From positions 1 through 64,000 of the forward strand of contig NZ_JBFANZ010000016.1 in assembly GCF_040659735.1 (NCBI RefSeq): a stretch of 64,000 nucleotides of DNA, read 5' to 3'. The notes beneath the pieces were generated by a model. It saw only the letters and a list, made by a program, of their open reading frames with translations, searched no databases and had not been told where the DNA came from. Position 1 is the first letter of the stretch; each line of letters starts with the position of its first letter. Positions 50,592-59,378 of this stretch are shown one piece after another. The DNA is from Micromonospora_I sp040659735 (GTDB taxonomy: Bacteria; Actinomycetota; Actinomycetes; Mycobacteriales; Micromonosporaceae). The translations under genes were made by a program, and so were the position numbers.

Positions 50592-50984
50592 TCACGCGCC
50601 GGCATAGGTGCCGAAGCTCCAGTAGACGCCCTCAGGGTCGCGGACGGTGAAACCCCGCGAGCCGTACTCCTCGTCGGTCAACTCCTTGACGACCCGCGCG
50701 CCGGCCGCCCGGGCCTGCGCGAACAGGGCGTCCGGTTCGTCGGTGACGATGTACACGGAGCCGACGCCGGCCGGCTGATCGGCGATCACACTGTCCGGAC
50801 GGTCGCTGCCCAACATGATTCCGCCCCCGCCCGGCCAGCGCAGCTCGGCATGGGCCACGACGCCGTCGTCACCGGCGTAGACGGCGGCCTCCCTGAACCC
50901 GAACGCCTCGACGAGAAACCTGATGGCGGCTGGGGCGTCGCGGTATCGCAGGGTGGGCCAGACCCTCGCGTGGTTGTCAGTCAT
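50592..50984 (-). CDS. VOC-superfamily (glyoxalase/bleomycin-resistance-like) protein
   Basis: 130 aa. ATG 50984 is chosen; the domain starts VWPTLRYRDAPAAIRFLVEA and ends DPEGVYWSFGTYAG, a full pair of beta-alpha-beta modules. Members bind metals or drugs, or act as epimerases and dioxygenases. The start lies 4 nt after the stop of an upstream AraC fragment, so this gene was probably co-transcribed with a now-truncated regulator. Confidence 0.88.
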   Translation of the reverse strand: MTDNHARVWPTLRYRDAPAAIRFLVEAFGFREAAVYAGDDGVVAHAELRWPGGGGIMLGSDRPDSVIADQPAGVGSVYIVTDEPDALFAQARAAGARVVKELTDEEYGSRGFTVRDPEGVYWSFGTYAGA

Positions 50985-50988
50985 GGCC

Positions 50989-51160
50989 TCAGCCTGCCTC
51001 TTCCGCATCCCGACCGTCTTGTACAAATGAGAGCTCGTCGCTGCCCAGCCACACCGAGGGCGGCACACCCGCCAGGTCCCGCCATTCCCGGGCGAGATGC
51101 GGCTGGTCGTAATACCCGCAGACGGCGGCCACCTCGGCGTACGACGCACTCTCCGATCTC
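50989..51160 (-). pseudogene. 3' remnant of an AraC-family regulator gene
   Basis: In the frame ending at TGA 50989-50991 the minus strand reads SASYAEVAAVCGYYDQPHLA, then REWRDLAGVPPSVWLGSDEL and SFVQDGRD, the second helix-turn-helix and C-terminal tail of AraC-type regulators. There is no start, first HTH or ligand domain; similarity stops near 51160, where AT-rich DNA with the DUF1996 promoter begins. A deletion or insertion has removed the rest. Confidence 0.82.
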
Positions 51161-51212
51161 CTTTTGGGTTCAGCGTGGGCCAGTTACCGATGGACGACGG
51201 ACGTAACAAGTA

Positions 51213-51263
51213 TTGACAACCGTCTTAATAGTCGCTATCAAGGTGAATAGAGAGAGCGCTCTC
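51213..51263 (+). promoter_or_regulatory. Promoter with LacI-type operator for the DUF1996 gene
   Basis: A consensus -35 TTGACA (51213-51218), 17-nt spacer and -10 TATCAA (51236-51241) are followed at 51252-51263 by GAGAGCGCTCTC, where it would cover the transcription start. The same 12-bp palindrome stands before the GH81 gene. A roadblock-type repression by a LacI regulator is likely. The gap from 51264 to 51494 shows no gene. Confidence 0.78.
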
Positions 51264-51494
51264 ACGCCACGGGAATCCGGGGGGACGCGAACGGCAGGCC
51301 GCCGCTGCCCCGGCCTGCCGCTCCACGCATGAGGTGGCCCGTGCCGGCTCCACCTGTCCCAGAGGTCGCTACCGCACCGCACGCCGTGCACCCGACCCGC
51401 ACCAGCGGCCGACCACGACACGGTCGACTGGCTGAGCTTCGGCCACTGAGGACGGTCCGCGCCCCCGACCCTCCGAGTCCCGAGGAGGAACAGC

Positions 51495-52484
51495 ATGTTC
51501 ACCAGACACACGTCGCGGGGTGGAAAGCCCACCGCCTCCCGCACCCGCCGGACCGCCGCCATCCTGGTGGCGACGCTCGCCGCCGTCGGCGCCCTGGCCG
51601 CCAAGGCCGACGCCGACCCCACGGCCGCACACTCCGCCCACGACCACGGCGTCGGCGACAACGCCGAGCAGTCGGCCGCCATCCGCGCGCAGCAGGCCGT
51701 CCCGGCCGCCCTGCGGGGCTCGGAGTTCCGCGCGGACTGCACCAGCAAGGGGCGCAGCGGCGACGACCCGATCGTCAAGCCCGGCCAACCCGGCGCCTCA
51801 CACATTCACGAGTTCTCCGGCAACACCACCACGAACGCGTACTCAACGCTGCAGTCGCTGCGGCTCGGCGGCACGACGTGCGAGCCCAGGTCCGACCTGT
51901 CGGCCTACTGGACGCCGACGCTCTACAAAAACGGGGTACCGGTCGCGCCCGAGCGGGTCACCGTCTACTACCAGGGCATCTTCGAGAAGGCCGGCGCGGT
52001 CACGCCGCCGCAGGGACTGCGGATCGTGGTCGGCAACGCGCTGGCCACCTCCCCCGCCCAGAACCCCGCCGCCCGCTGGTCCTGCGTCGGCCACCCGCAG
52101 TCGAGCGCCGACTTCCTCAACTGCCCGCCCGGGTCGAAGCTGGAGACCTACCTGGACTTCCCGACCTGCTGGGACGGCGTCAACGTGGACTCCCCCGACC
52201 ACAAGAGCCATGTGCAGTTCATCATCGGCGGCGTCGGCGGTCACTGCCCACCCGGCTACCCGAAGATGCTGCCCCGCACCGAATTCCTGATCACGTACCC
52301 GGTCAACGGCGGCGGGCTGAGCCTGGCCGGCACCCGCAACGGGGCGAACGTCACGAACGCGCCGGGGTACACGTTCCACGGTGACTGGATCAACGCGTGG
52401 GAGCCCAACGAGTTCGAACGGCGCATGAACACCTGCATCCGCGCGGGCTACGTCTGCGGCACCAACGGCAACCCCATCGGCTAG
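51495..52484 (+). CDS. Secreted DUF1996 protein
   Basis: 329 aa, ATG 51495 behind GAGGAGGAAC. Signal sequence ~1-40 (twin Arg in RTRRTAAILVATLAAVGAL, so Tat possible). The mature DUF1996 domain shows the family's SHIHEFSGNTTTN, TCEPRSDLSAYWTPTLY, FPTCWDGVNVDSPDHKSHV and YTFHGDWINAW with many conserved His, Asp and Cys. DUF1996 proteins are common in fungi and actinomycetes that degrade plant matter, and no activity is established. Shared LacI-type operator with the GH81 gene suggests a role in polysaccharide breakdown. Confidence 0.9.
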   Translation: MFTRHTSRGGKPTASRTRRTAAILVATLAAVGALAAKADADPTAAHSAHDHGVGDNAEQSAAIRAQQAVPAALRGSEFRADCTSKGRSGDDPIVKPGQPGASHIHEFSGNTTTNAYSTLQSLRLGGTTCEPRSDLSAYWTPTLYKNGVPVAPERVTVYYQGIFEKAGAVTPPQGLRIVVGNALATSPAQNPAARWSCVGHPQSSADFLNCPPGSKLETYLDFPTCWDGVNVDSPDHKSHVQFIIGGVGGHCPPGYPKMLPRTEFLITYPVNGGGLSLAGTRNGANVTNAPGYTFHGDWINAWEPNEFERRMNTCIRAGYVCGTNGNPIG

Positions 52485-52496
52485 CCGCCCATGACG

Positions 52497-52534
52497 GGGC
52501 GCCTTGCGCTACAGACATGTGGCGCAAGGCGCCC
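52497..52534 (+). terminator. Hairpin terminator of the DUF1996 gene
   Basis: GGGCGCCTTGCGC (52497-52509) pairs perfectly with GCGCAAGGCGCCC (52522-52534), 13 nt after the stop. Confidence 0.88.
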
Positions 52535-52796
52535 TCCCGTACGCGGGCTCGCCCGAAGGAATCCAGGCGTCGCTGGTCAGTTCGCCATCCATCGCCGTCA
52601 CCGGCCACCGCGGCCATCCGCGCGGCGCTTCCGCCCTGAAAATCTTCAGCCGCCCGACCGACGGATAGATCCCTGCTGCTCCCGCTGCCTGCCTGCCCGG
52701 TCTCGCCGGCTACCAGGGCGGCCCCTCGGCGTCCGGTTTCATGATCGAACCGGTGTCGCTAGGATTCGCACACAAAGGAGAGCGGGGAAGATTGGG

Positions 52797-54077
52797 ATGC
52801 AACCGGTTGGTCCGTATCAGTTCGTCGAGGTCCTCCGAACGTGTGAAGTGGGCGGTGTCTGGTCAGCGGTTGACGGACAGGGACGATCTCTGACGATCGC
52901 CGTGCTCGACGCCACCGCCGCGACCGACCAGCGGTGGCGCGACGCATTCGCGACCACGACGAACGCGTTGGCACAGCCAGGGACGGGCTTCGCTGGTTTC
53001 GTTCAGGCCGACTTCACCGCGCCCACACCCTGGGTGGCCTACGCTGCCAACGGCGCACCGACCGCAGAGCGGATATTCCTGGCGCTCGGCATGGACCTCT
53101 GGCCCGTGCCACCGCAAGCGCATGACGCGGCTGCGGCACCGCAACCCGTGTCGTCACCGCCGCAGCCGGTCTCCGGAGCCGCCGTAGCGCTACCGCAATC
53201 CACCCCGGCGCTGTCACAGCCCGTCTCCGCGCCACCACAGCCCGTCTCCGCGCCGCCACAACCGGTTTCGGTGCCGCCGCGACCGGTATCGGGCATGCCA
53301 CAATCGCCCGCCCTCGGACCGTTCCCCCCCGCCGGCCCGCCCTCATACGACCCGCTGTACTCGCCAGAGCGCCACATCATGCCCTCGCCGCCGGCACGAC
53401 GCCGCACCGCGCTGTGGCTCGGGATCACCGCGCTCATCCTGTTCGCACTCGCCGGTACCGGAGCCGTCTTCGTCTGGGGGCCGGTCGGTGACAACGGGAA
53501 GCCGACGAGCCCACCGGCCAGGAGCGCACCGCAGGTCGCAATGCCGACAGCCCGACCGGTGAGTCCTGGTATCGAACCGCCGAAACCGGGTGCCTGGCCG
53601 ACTCAATGGCCGCGATTCACCGGGACGGACACGGTCCGGACACTGGCTGGTCTTGATGGCTTCGGCTTCACCGTGAAAGTGCCGCTGAGCTGGGAGTGCA
53701 GCCTTGCCGGCCGGGCGGAAGGATTCGCCAAGTACAACTGTGGCGCCTCGCGGGGTGAGGATTCGGAGATCGGCGGCGAACTGACCGTGCGGGACTGCCC
53801 CCAGCCGTGCACGAAGGAATGGCAGGTCGTCATGCGCAAGGCCGAGGAGGCGTGGGGCGCGCAGTGGATCCGCAGCGGGGAGTTTTCCGCGTACGCAGAG
53901 GCGATCCTTGACGTCGACGGCGCGCAGCGCCACGGTCTCGTCGTGGTCGCGTACTGGCGCAGCGGGAGCGACGGATCGCTCGACCGTCAGCTGGTATTTC
54001 GCATGACGGCCCCGGTAAAGGATGCCCAGCAGCTGCGGCGGGTCGCGAGTTACCTCCGCGACACCGTCATCTTCTGA
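52797..54077 (+). CDS. Single-pass membrane protein with degenerate kinase-like N-terminus
   Basis: 426 aa, ATG 52797. Residues ~1-110 (VGPYQFVEVLRTCEVGGVWS) read like the N-lobe of a Hanks-type Ser/Thr kinase but lack a Gly-rich loop, the catalytic Lys and the whole C-lobe. Residues ~115-165 hold Pro-rich PPQPVS repeats. A single transmembrane helix (~205-227, RTALWLGITALILFALAG) separates this from an extracellular ~180-residue domain with four Cys (SWECSLAG, KYNCGASR, VRDCPQPCTK). It may be a pseudokinase-type signalling or adhesion protein. Function unknown. Confidence 0.75.
   Translation: MQPVGPYQFVEVLRTCEVGGVWSAVDGQGRSLTIAVLDATAATDQRWRDAFATTTNALAQPGTGFAGFVQADFTAPTPWVAYAANGAPTAERIFLALGMDLWPVPPQAHDAAAAPQPVSSPPQPVSGAAVALPQSTPALSQPVSAPPQPVSAPPQPVSVPPRPVSGMPQSPALGPFPPAGPPSYDPLYSPERHIMPSPPARRRTALWLGITALILFALAGTGAVFVWGPVGDNGKPTSPPARSAPQVAMPTARPVSPGIEPPKPGAWPTQWPRFTGTDTVRTLAGLDGFGFTVKVPLSWECSLAGRAEGFAKYNCGASRGEDSEIGGELTVRDCPQPCTKEWQVVMRKAEEAWGAQWIRSGEFSAYAEAILDVDGAQRHGLVVVAYWRSGSDGSLDRQLVFRMTAPVKDAQQLRRVASYLRDTVIF
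53139..53295 (+). repeat. In-frame short tandem repeats encoding PPQPVS
   Basis: Seven or so imperfect ~15-18 nt units (core CAGCCGGTCTCCGCGCC and variants) code for QPVS-containing repeats in the membrane protein linker. They may vary in number between strains. Confidence 0.7.
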
Positions 54078-54131
54078 GGCTCGCACGCCAACCAGATGAC
54101 GTCGCGGCGCGACGAAGGTCCGGAACCGGCG

Positions 54132-55316
54132 CTAGCGGGACGCCTCGCCGATCCACTCGCGCAGCCGGGCCGCGAACTGTTGCTGCGAGAAGGTGGCAGC
54201 GTGTGCCGCTATCCGTTCCGGCGACAGCTCGTGGAGGCGCTGGACGAGAGGTACGAACGCGGCCGCGTCCAGGGAGTCGACGAGGAAGCCGGTTTCGCCG
54301 TCGACGACGGTCTCGAGGAGGCCGCCGCGGCGCAGTCCCAGCACCGGTGTGCCGCAGGCCTGTGCCTCGACCGGGATCATCCCGAAGTCCTCGTGCACCG
54401 GGAAAAGCAAGGCCTTCGCTCCCCAGTAGAGCTGGCGCAGCCTCTCCGTGCTCGGCCGCACTTCGAACGTGACGGGCACGTTGACGCGCTCGGCCGCGCG
54501 GCGCAGGTTCGCCTCCTCCGGCCCGGATCCGGCGATGACCAGCGGCATCCCGGCGGCCTCGGCGATAGCGATGATCAAGTCAAAGTTCTTGTACGGAATC
54601 CACCGCCCGACGCCGAGCAGATAGTCCCGCCCCTGTGCCTGGTCCGCGAGTGGCGCGGAGGAGAAGAAGTCGACGTCTACCGGCGGGTTGATGACCACCG
54701 CGTCGCGTCGCCAGTAGCGACGGATCCGCTCCCTCACCTCCAGCGAATTCGCGGCGTAGCTGTGGACGTGGCGGCTGAGCCGGACGTCGGCGGCCTGAAG
54801 GACCCGTCTGGGCAGCGACAGCAGCGGGCTTGACCCTCGACCGTCGAAGGCGGGGCTCCAGACGTACCGGGCGGGAGAGTGGATGTAGCTCAGGTGGCGT
54901 GTCTGCTCGGGCGGGCCCAGCCGGACGGTGTGGGCGAAGGCATGGCTGGACGAGATGACGACGTCGAACTGCTCGCGGCTGAGGGTCCGCCAGACCAACG
55001 GCATCAGGGGCAACGACATCGCCTTGCTGCGCCGCAACGGCGTCCGGGCCAGCCACGATTCGCGGAGGCCGGGCTCCTCGGCGTCGCGATCTCTCCACAG
55101 GACAAATCGCTCGTCGTGCGGCACGATCTCCGCGATCTGCCGGAAGACCGCCTCGGACCCACCCGTAGCAGCGAACCACTCGTGAACGAGGGCGACAGAC
55201 CGTCCCGCGAGATGACCCAGTGGATCGGACACACCGCTATCAGTGGCGTGATAGGGCTGCTGCGCCGTCCAACCCGGTGTTTCGTCACTGATGGGTGAGA
55301 CGCCTTGCTCTACCAC
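54132..55316 (-). CDS. GT4-family glycosyltransferase
   Basis: 394 aa GT-B enzyme. The N-terminal acceptor domain has GRSVALVHEWFAATGGSEAV (acceptor loop). The C-terminal nucleotide-sugar domain has YLLGVGRWIPYKNFDL and the EX7E region FPVHEDFGMIPVEAQACGTP. It probably adds a retaining-linkage hexose to a lipid-linked repeat unit. GTG 55316 is preceded by GAGGAG. Last of seven minus-strand exopolysaccharide genes; a 22-nt gap separates it from the acyltransferase gene upstream. Confidence 0.9.
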   Translation of the reverse strand: MVEQGVSPISDETPGWTAQQPYHATDSGVSDPLGHLAGRSVALVHEWFAATGGSEAVFRQIAEIVPHDERFVLWRDRDAEEPGLRESWLARTPLRRSKAMSLPLMPLVWRTLSREQFDVVISSSHAFAHTVRLGPPEQTRHLSYIHSPARYVWSPAFDGRGSSPLLSLPRRVLQAADVRLSRHVHSYAANSLEVRERIRRYWRRDAVVINPPVDVDFFSSAPLADQAQGRDYLLGVGRWIPYKNFDLIIAIAEAAGMPLVIAGSGPEEANLRRAAERVNVPVTFEVRPSTERLRQLYWGAKALLFPVHEDFGMIPVEAQACGTPVLGLRRGGLLETVVDGETGFLVDSLDAAAFVPLVQRLHELSPERIAAHAATFSQQQFAARLREWIGEASR

Positions 55317-55338
55317 CCGTTACTCCTCATAGCCAGCA

Positions 55339-56658
55339 CTACCGGGATACCCGCCGCCGGGACGATACAGCAGCACCCGCGGATTGCCCCCGCGCCTCAC
55401 CTGCGCTCCCACCTTCGAGACCTTTTCCGGCGCCGGCAAGGGCCGACGAATTAACCGACATTGGTGCGCCACTCCCCTCGGCTCGGATCTGCGCGAAGCT
55501 GGCCTTCAGCTTGCGACGCAATATCTTCGCCATCGGACGTTCCACGCAGCGGTGCGCGACGTAGGCGAGCAGGAGCACACCACCCACCACGCCCGCGAAC
55601 AGCGCCCAGGGCGGCACCGCGTCGTGTAGACGGCTCACCACGATGCGGCTGAGCTGCATGTGCAGCAGGTAGACCGGGTAGGTCAGTGCGCCGATGACGG
55701 TCAGCCCTCGCCACTTCAGTCCGGAGAACCACCCGAGCGCGACTCCCACCATGATCGCAAAGAATAAGAACATGATGGGTAGAGCTATCTCGAACGAAAT
55801 TGCATTCCTGGTCGCGTTGTGCGCTTCCACGCGATTTCGAAGTGTTATCACGCCAATGATCATTGATGTGCCGAGAATGCCCCACAGGAGCAGGTTCGGA
55901 CCGAATCGGTGGATCAGGTAGAGCGCGATGCCACTAATGAAGTAGGGTGCGAAGCCCGACTCCACGACCAGGATCAGCGGCCGAAACTGGGAATACTCGG
56001 CGTACAGTGCGGCGGTCATCCAGAGAATACAGAAGAGGACGACCCGCCGATACGTCAGCCCGAAATGGACGACGATTGCGAAGAGGAGATAGAACTTCAG
56101 TTCGACGAAGAGCGTCCAATACACCGAGTCGATGTTCGGAATATTGACGAACCTCTGCAGCATGGTCGCGTTGATCAGCACATGCGACGGCTGCGGTCTG
56201 CCGTTCTCAAGCGGCCAGAGCGCGAGGGCGGCAGACGTGACCAGCACGGCGAAAACATATGCCGGCACGAGTCGGGTCACCCGCGACACAAAGAAGTCGG
56301 AAACCGAGCGTCCCCAGCAGCTCATACAGATAACAAAGCCGCTGATGACGAAGAAGAACTCGACCCCCATCCAGCCGTAACGGAAGACGGTCACGAAACC
56401 GTGATCGAACAGGTCCTCGACGTTCGCGCCCCACGCCCTGCGATTATCATTATCGATCAACACGTGGAAGCCGAGGACCGATATCGCGGCGCAGAAGCGC
56501 AGCAGATCCAGCACGTAGAGTCGATTGGCGGCGCGCTGCGGCTTCTCGCCGGGCGAAGGAGTCGACCGCACGGCTCCGGACGGCTCGGGCGCAACTTGCG
56601 GGCGCGCCATTTCCGAACTCTCGCCCTGCCCAGCCACGTCTCCCTGCTGGATACTCAC
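55339..56658 (-). CDS. Acyltransferase 3 family membrane protein
   Basis: 439 aa integral membrane O-acyltransferase with about ten helices. Typical features are LYVLDLLRFCAAISVLGFH with the active-site His, FFFVISGFVI and, further on, YPVYLLHMQLSRIVV. Such enzymes acetylate or succinylate exported polysaccharides. The ~40-residue N- and C-terminal extensions are hydrophilic. GTG 56658 follows GAGGAAA. Its start is 7 nt after the stop of the flippase gene. Confidence 0.92.
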   Translation of the reverse strand: MSIQQGDVAGQGESSEMARPQVAPEPSGAVRSTPSPGEKPQRAANRLYVLDLLRFCAAISVLGFHVLIDNDNRRAWGANVEDLFDHGFVTVFRYGWMGVEFFFVISGFVICMSCWGRSVSDFFVSRVTRLVPAYVFAVLVTSAALALWPLENGRPQPSHVLINATMLQRFVNIPNIDSVYWTLFVELKFYLLFAIVVHFGLTYRRVVLFCILWMTAALYAEYSQFRPLILVVESGFAPYFISGIALYLIHRFGPNLLLWGILGTSMIIGVITLRNRVEAHNATRNAISFEIALPIMFLFFAIMVGVALGWFSGLKWRGLTVIGALTYPVYLLHMQLSRIVVSRLHDAVPPWALFAGVVGGVLLLAYVAHRCVERPMAKILRRKLKASFAQIRAEGSGAPMSVNSSALAGAGKGLEGGSAGEARGQSAGAAVSSRRRVSR

Positions 56659-56665
56659 TGTTTCC

Positions 56666-58198
56666 TCACTTGCCCGCCACCGCGCTCTCTTGCGGAACCG
56701 GGGTCGGGCTCTGCTTGAATCTTTCCAAAATACTTGACAAAAACGTCCGACGAAGTTGTGGAACCACAGCGATGTAGAGCATCCACACCACCAGGATCGC
56801 CGCGGATGACGCGGCCAGGCGCAGCACGCCGGGTCCCGACAGGAAGTACCCGGCCGCGATTGCGGCGAGAACGCCCGGCAACAGGACGACGATCAACCCC
56901 AGGCTGAAGCGCAGTACCGCCAACCAACGGGCGGAGGCGATGAACATCAGCAACCCGCCGACAGATGCCGCCGCACCCAAGGTGAACGCGCCCCAGTGCC
57001 GATAGAGCAGGAGGTTGAGGCCCATGGGCACCGAAAAGGACAGGGCCATGACGATCGCGACCTGGAAGTTGGCGCCTCGTGCATTGAGCACCTTCACGAA
57101 GGTGTAGCCGAGCACCTGCGCCCAGATCCCGAGCGCGAAGCCCAGCAGCATCACCGACGAGATGTCGACCGCGCGATCGTCGAACTGGCCGCGCGCGTAC
57201 AGAACGGTGACGATTCCCCGGCTGTTGATGCAGAGGATCAATGAGAGCGGAACCGTCACCAGGAGAACGGGTGGTATCAGGCGTCGAAGCCCTCCGGCCA
57301 CCTCGCTCTGCTTCATCTTCGAGAAGGACGCCAGGCCTGCCAGGCCCAACGGCGCAGCGAGCAGCGCCATGCAGGAGTCGACAACGAAGCGCGCATATTC
57401 GGTCGCCGCCACGACCTCGACGCCGAGCAGCGAGCTGACGGCACGTTCGACGGCGATCGAGCCCTGCAGGATCACAGGTATCAGCAGAAGCGGCCGCAGT
57501 CGCCGCCAGAACATCGAAAGCGCGAGTTTGGCGCCGGCCCGGTCGGTGACCTGAACGGGGGCGCCGTCACCGACGCGCAGGTAACCCCGCCGCCGTATCC
57601 AGTACGCCCCCCAGCACCACAGCACGATGTATGGAACTGTGAAACCCCAGGCCAGCAAAGCGACGTGGCCGGACAGATACGCCGCGATCGTCGCGCAGAT
57701 CAGGCCGATGCTCTGGAACGAAGCTCGGAGATTGATAAGGCGGACATCGTCGTTCGCCAGGCCCACGAGCGTGTAGAGGTTGTACAGCACATAGAACGGC
57801 ACGCCCACGGCGGCGACGCCCAACATCGACGCGGCAATGCCCGCGGTGTGCGCGTCAAGACCCGGACCCAGGAGTCCCACCCACATGTGGCGCCCGAAGA
57901 GGAGCGCCACCACGAGCATCAGCGAGAAGGCGGCCAACAACAGGTGCACGGTGCGGTACAGCGCGTGCGCCATGGCCGGCCGCTCCTGGCGGTACTGAAC
58001 GTACAGCGGGAGAAAGCCGGCCGAGAGCGCGTCGGCCGTGAAGAAGTTGATCGGAATCAGCGTGGCGGTCAGCGCGATGCGGTTTGCCGCCACCACCTGC
58101 CCGGCTCCGTAGAGCGCCGCGAGGAGAACCTCACGGAGCAGGCCGAGAGCCTTGCCGGCCAGGCCGCCGAGAACCAGGCGAAAGAAGATCTTAGCCAC
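56666..58198 (-). CDS. MurJ/MviN-like lipid-linked oligosaccharide flippase
   Basis: 510 aa (GTG 58198; a TTG at 58213 would add five residues). About 14 transmembrane helices with MOP-superfamily features: GKALGLLREVLLAALYGAGQ at the first helix as in MurJ, IPINFFTADALSAGFLPLY, and a cytoplasmic basic cluster. Within an exopolysaccharide operon it more likely acts as the Wzx-type flippase for the repeat unit than as the cell's lipid II flippase. It overlaps the upstream GT4 gene slightly. Confidence 0.88.
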   Translation of the reverse strand: MAKIFFRLVLGGLAGKALGLLREVLLAALYGAGQVVAANRIALTATLIPINFFTADALSAGFLPLYVQYRQERPAMAHALYRTVHLLLAAFSLMLVVALLFGRHMWVGLLGPGLDAHTAGIAASMLGVAAVGVPFYVLYNLYTLVGLANDDVRLINLRASFQSIGLICATIAAYLSGHVALLAWGFTVPYIVLWCWGAYWIRRRGYLRVGDGAPVQVTDRAGAKLALSMFWRRLRPLLLIPVILQGSIAVERAVSSLLGVEVVAATEYARFVVDSCMALLAAPLGLAGLASFSKMKQSEVAGGLRRLIPPVLLVTVPLSLILCINSRGIVTVLYARGQFDDRAVDISSVMLLGFALGIWAQVLGYTFVKVLNARGANFQVAIVMALSFSVPMGLNLLLYRHWGAFTLGAAASVGGLLMFIASARWLAVLRFSLGLIVVLLPGVLAAIAAGYFLSGPGVLRLAASSAAILVVWMLYIAVVPQLRRTFLSSILERFKQSPTPVPQESAVAGK

Positions 58199-59378
58199 GG
58201 CGCAACGAACCAAGCTCCCCGAAGAGTGTCAGGTAGTCCTTCGCGCACTGCTCGAGCAGGAATTCGGACGGCAGCAGACTCGCTCTCGCCCCCCGCGCCG
58301 GCGCGACGTCTTTCAGGGCATCGGCGAGCAGTCCCGGATCCCCCGCGTCGACCTCGTGCAGGACCCCTCTCAGCGCCTGTGATCCGACGGCGCCGGTCGG
58401 CACGACGCACGGCAGCCCGCACGCGAGCGCCTCCAGCACCGCCATGGGGAGTCCCTCGAGTCTCGCCGTGGTGAGCAGGGATACGTCGGCGGCGGCGTAA
58501 TACTTCCGGACGCTGTCCGGCTCGACGCGTCCGACGAAGACGACCATGTCCTCCAGGTGCAACTCCCGGACCAGGCCGCGAAGTCGACCCTCGTCCGGGC
58601 CATCGCCCACCAACACGAACCGGAACTGGTCCGCACAGCCCCGGTCCCGCAGCATCGCGGCTCCACGCAGGGCTCGATCGAGTCGCTTCTGCACATGCAT
58701 GCGCCCAATGCATCCGACGACCGTGGTGCCGTCATCGATGCCCAGGGCGCTCCGCACCTCTGCCCGGGCCCGCGCGTCGAACCCGTGGTCCTCTGCCCGC
58801 ACACCGTTCGGAATCAGGCGGACCTTGTCGGGGGGCACCGACCAACTCTGCGGCTTCGCGACCAGCGACTGCACCACGTTCTCGCCCACGGCGACGATAC
58901 GGTCGAAGTCACGGTAGCGGGCGAGGTCACGCACGAGCCCGATAACGTTCTTCGGCGCGGTAGCCACCGAACGAAGATCATGAGCGCGAAGCTTCGACGC
59001 GATCTCCATGGCCGAGGTCCCATGGGCCTGCATGACGAATGGCGTCTGGGGATGCCGCGAACGCTCACGCACAACCGAGTAGGCGCCGGCGCTCACGGAC
59101 AACACCACGCTGGGAGCCGTCTTGCGGGAACGCCAGTACGCAAGGGACTCGTCCCACCACGCGGACGAGTAAACCCCCGGCCGCGCGTTGCTCAACGGCA
59201 CAACCGTGACGCCGTCCGCCGAGAACGACTCGCGCGCTCCTGGAACAGCGGTTGTGACGATCTGCACGTCACTGACCACCTTGGCCCACTCGGCCGCGAG
59301 ACTCCAGGCAAGGGTCTCCATACCGCCCGTGTGATGGTGCGGCGTCGCACGGGCGAAAATCAACACGGACTCGATCAT
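58191..59378 (-). CDS. GT4-family glycosyltransferase
   Basis: 395 aa GT-B enzyme. N-domain: LIFARATPHHHTGGMETLAW (Gly-rich acceptor loop). C-domain: VVGCIGRMHVQKRLDRALRG, FVLVGDGPDEGRLRGLV and the EX7E motif ARLEGLPMAVLEALACGLPC. ATG 59378 overlaps the stop of the preceding GT4 gene (ATGA), so the two are coupled. Donor and acceptor unknown. Confidence 0.92.
   Translation of the reverse strand: MIESVLIFARATPHHHTGGMETLAWSLAAEWAKVVSDVQIVTTAVPGARESFSADGVTVVPLSNARPGVYSSAWWDESLAYWRSRKTAPSVVLSVSAGAYSVVRERSRHPQTPFVMQAHGTSAMEIASKLRAHDLRSVATAPKNVIGLVRDLARYRDFDRIVAVGENVVQSLVAKPQSWSVPPDKVRLIPNGVRAEDHGFDARARAEVRSALGIDDGTTVVGCIGRMHVQKRLDRALRGAAMLRDRGCADQFRFVLVGDGPDEGRLRGLVRELHLEDMVVFVGRVEPDSVRKYYAAADVSLLTTARLEGLPMAVLEALACGLPCVVPTGAVGSQALRGVLHEVDAGDPGLLADALKDVAPARGARASLLPSEFLLEQCAKDYLTLFGELGSLRRG

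Noticed and set aside
53139..53295. Short regularly spaced repeats considered as a CRISPR array
   Set aside because: Units are about 15-18 nt without unique spacers, are in frame and encode PPQPVS; no cas genes.
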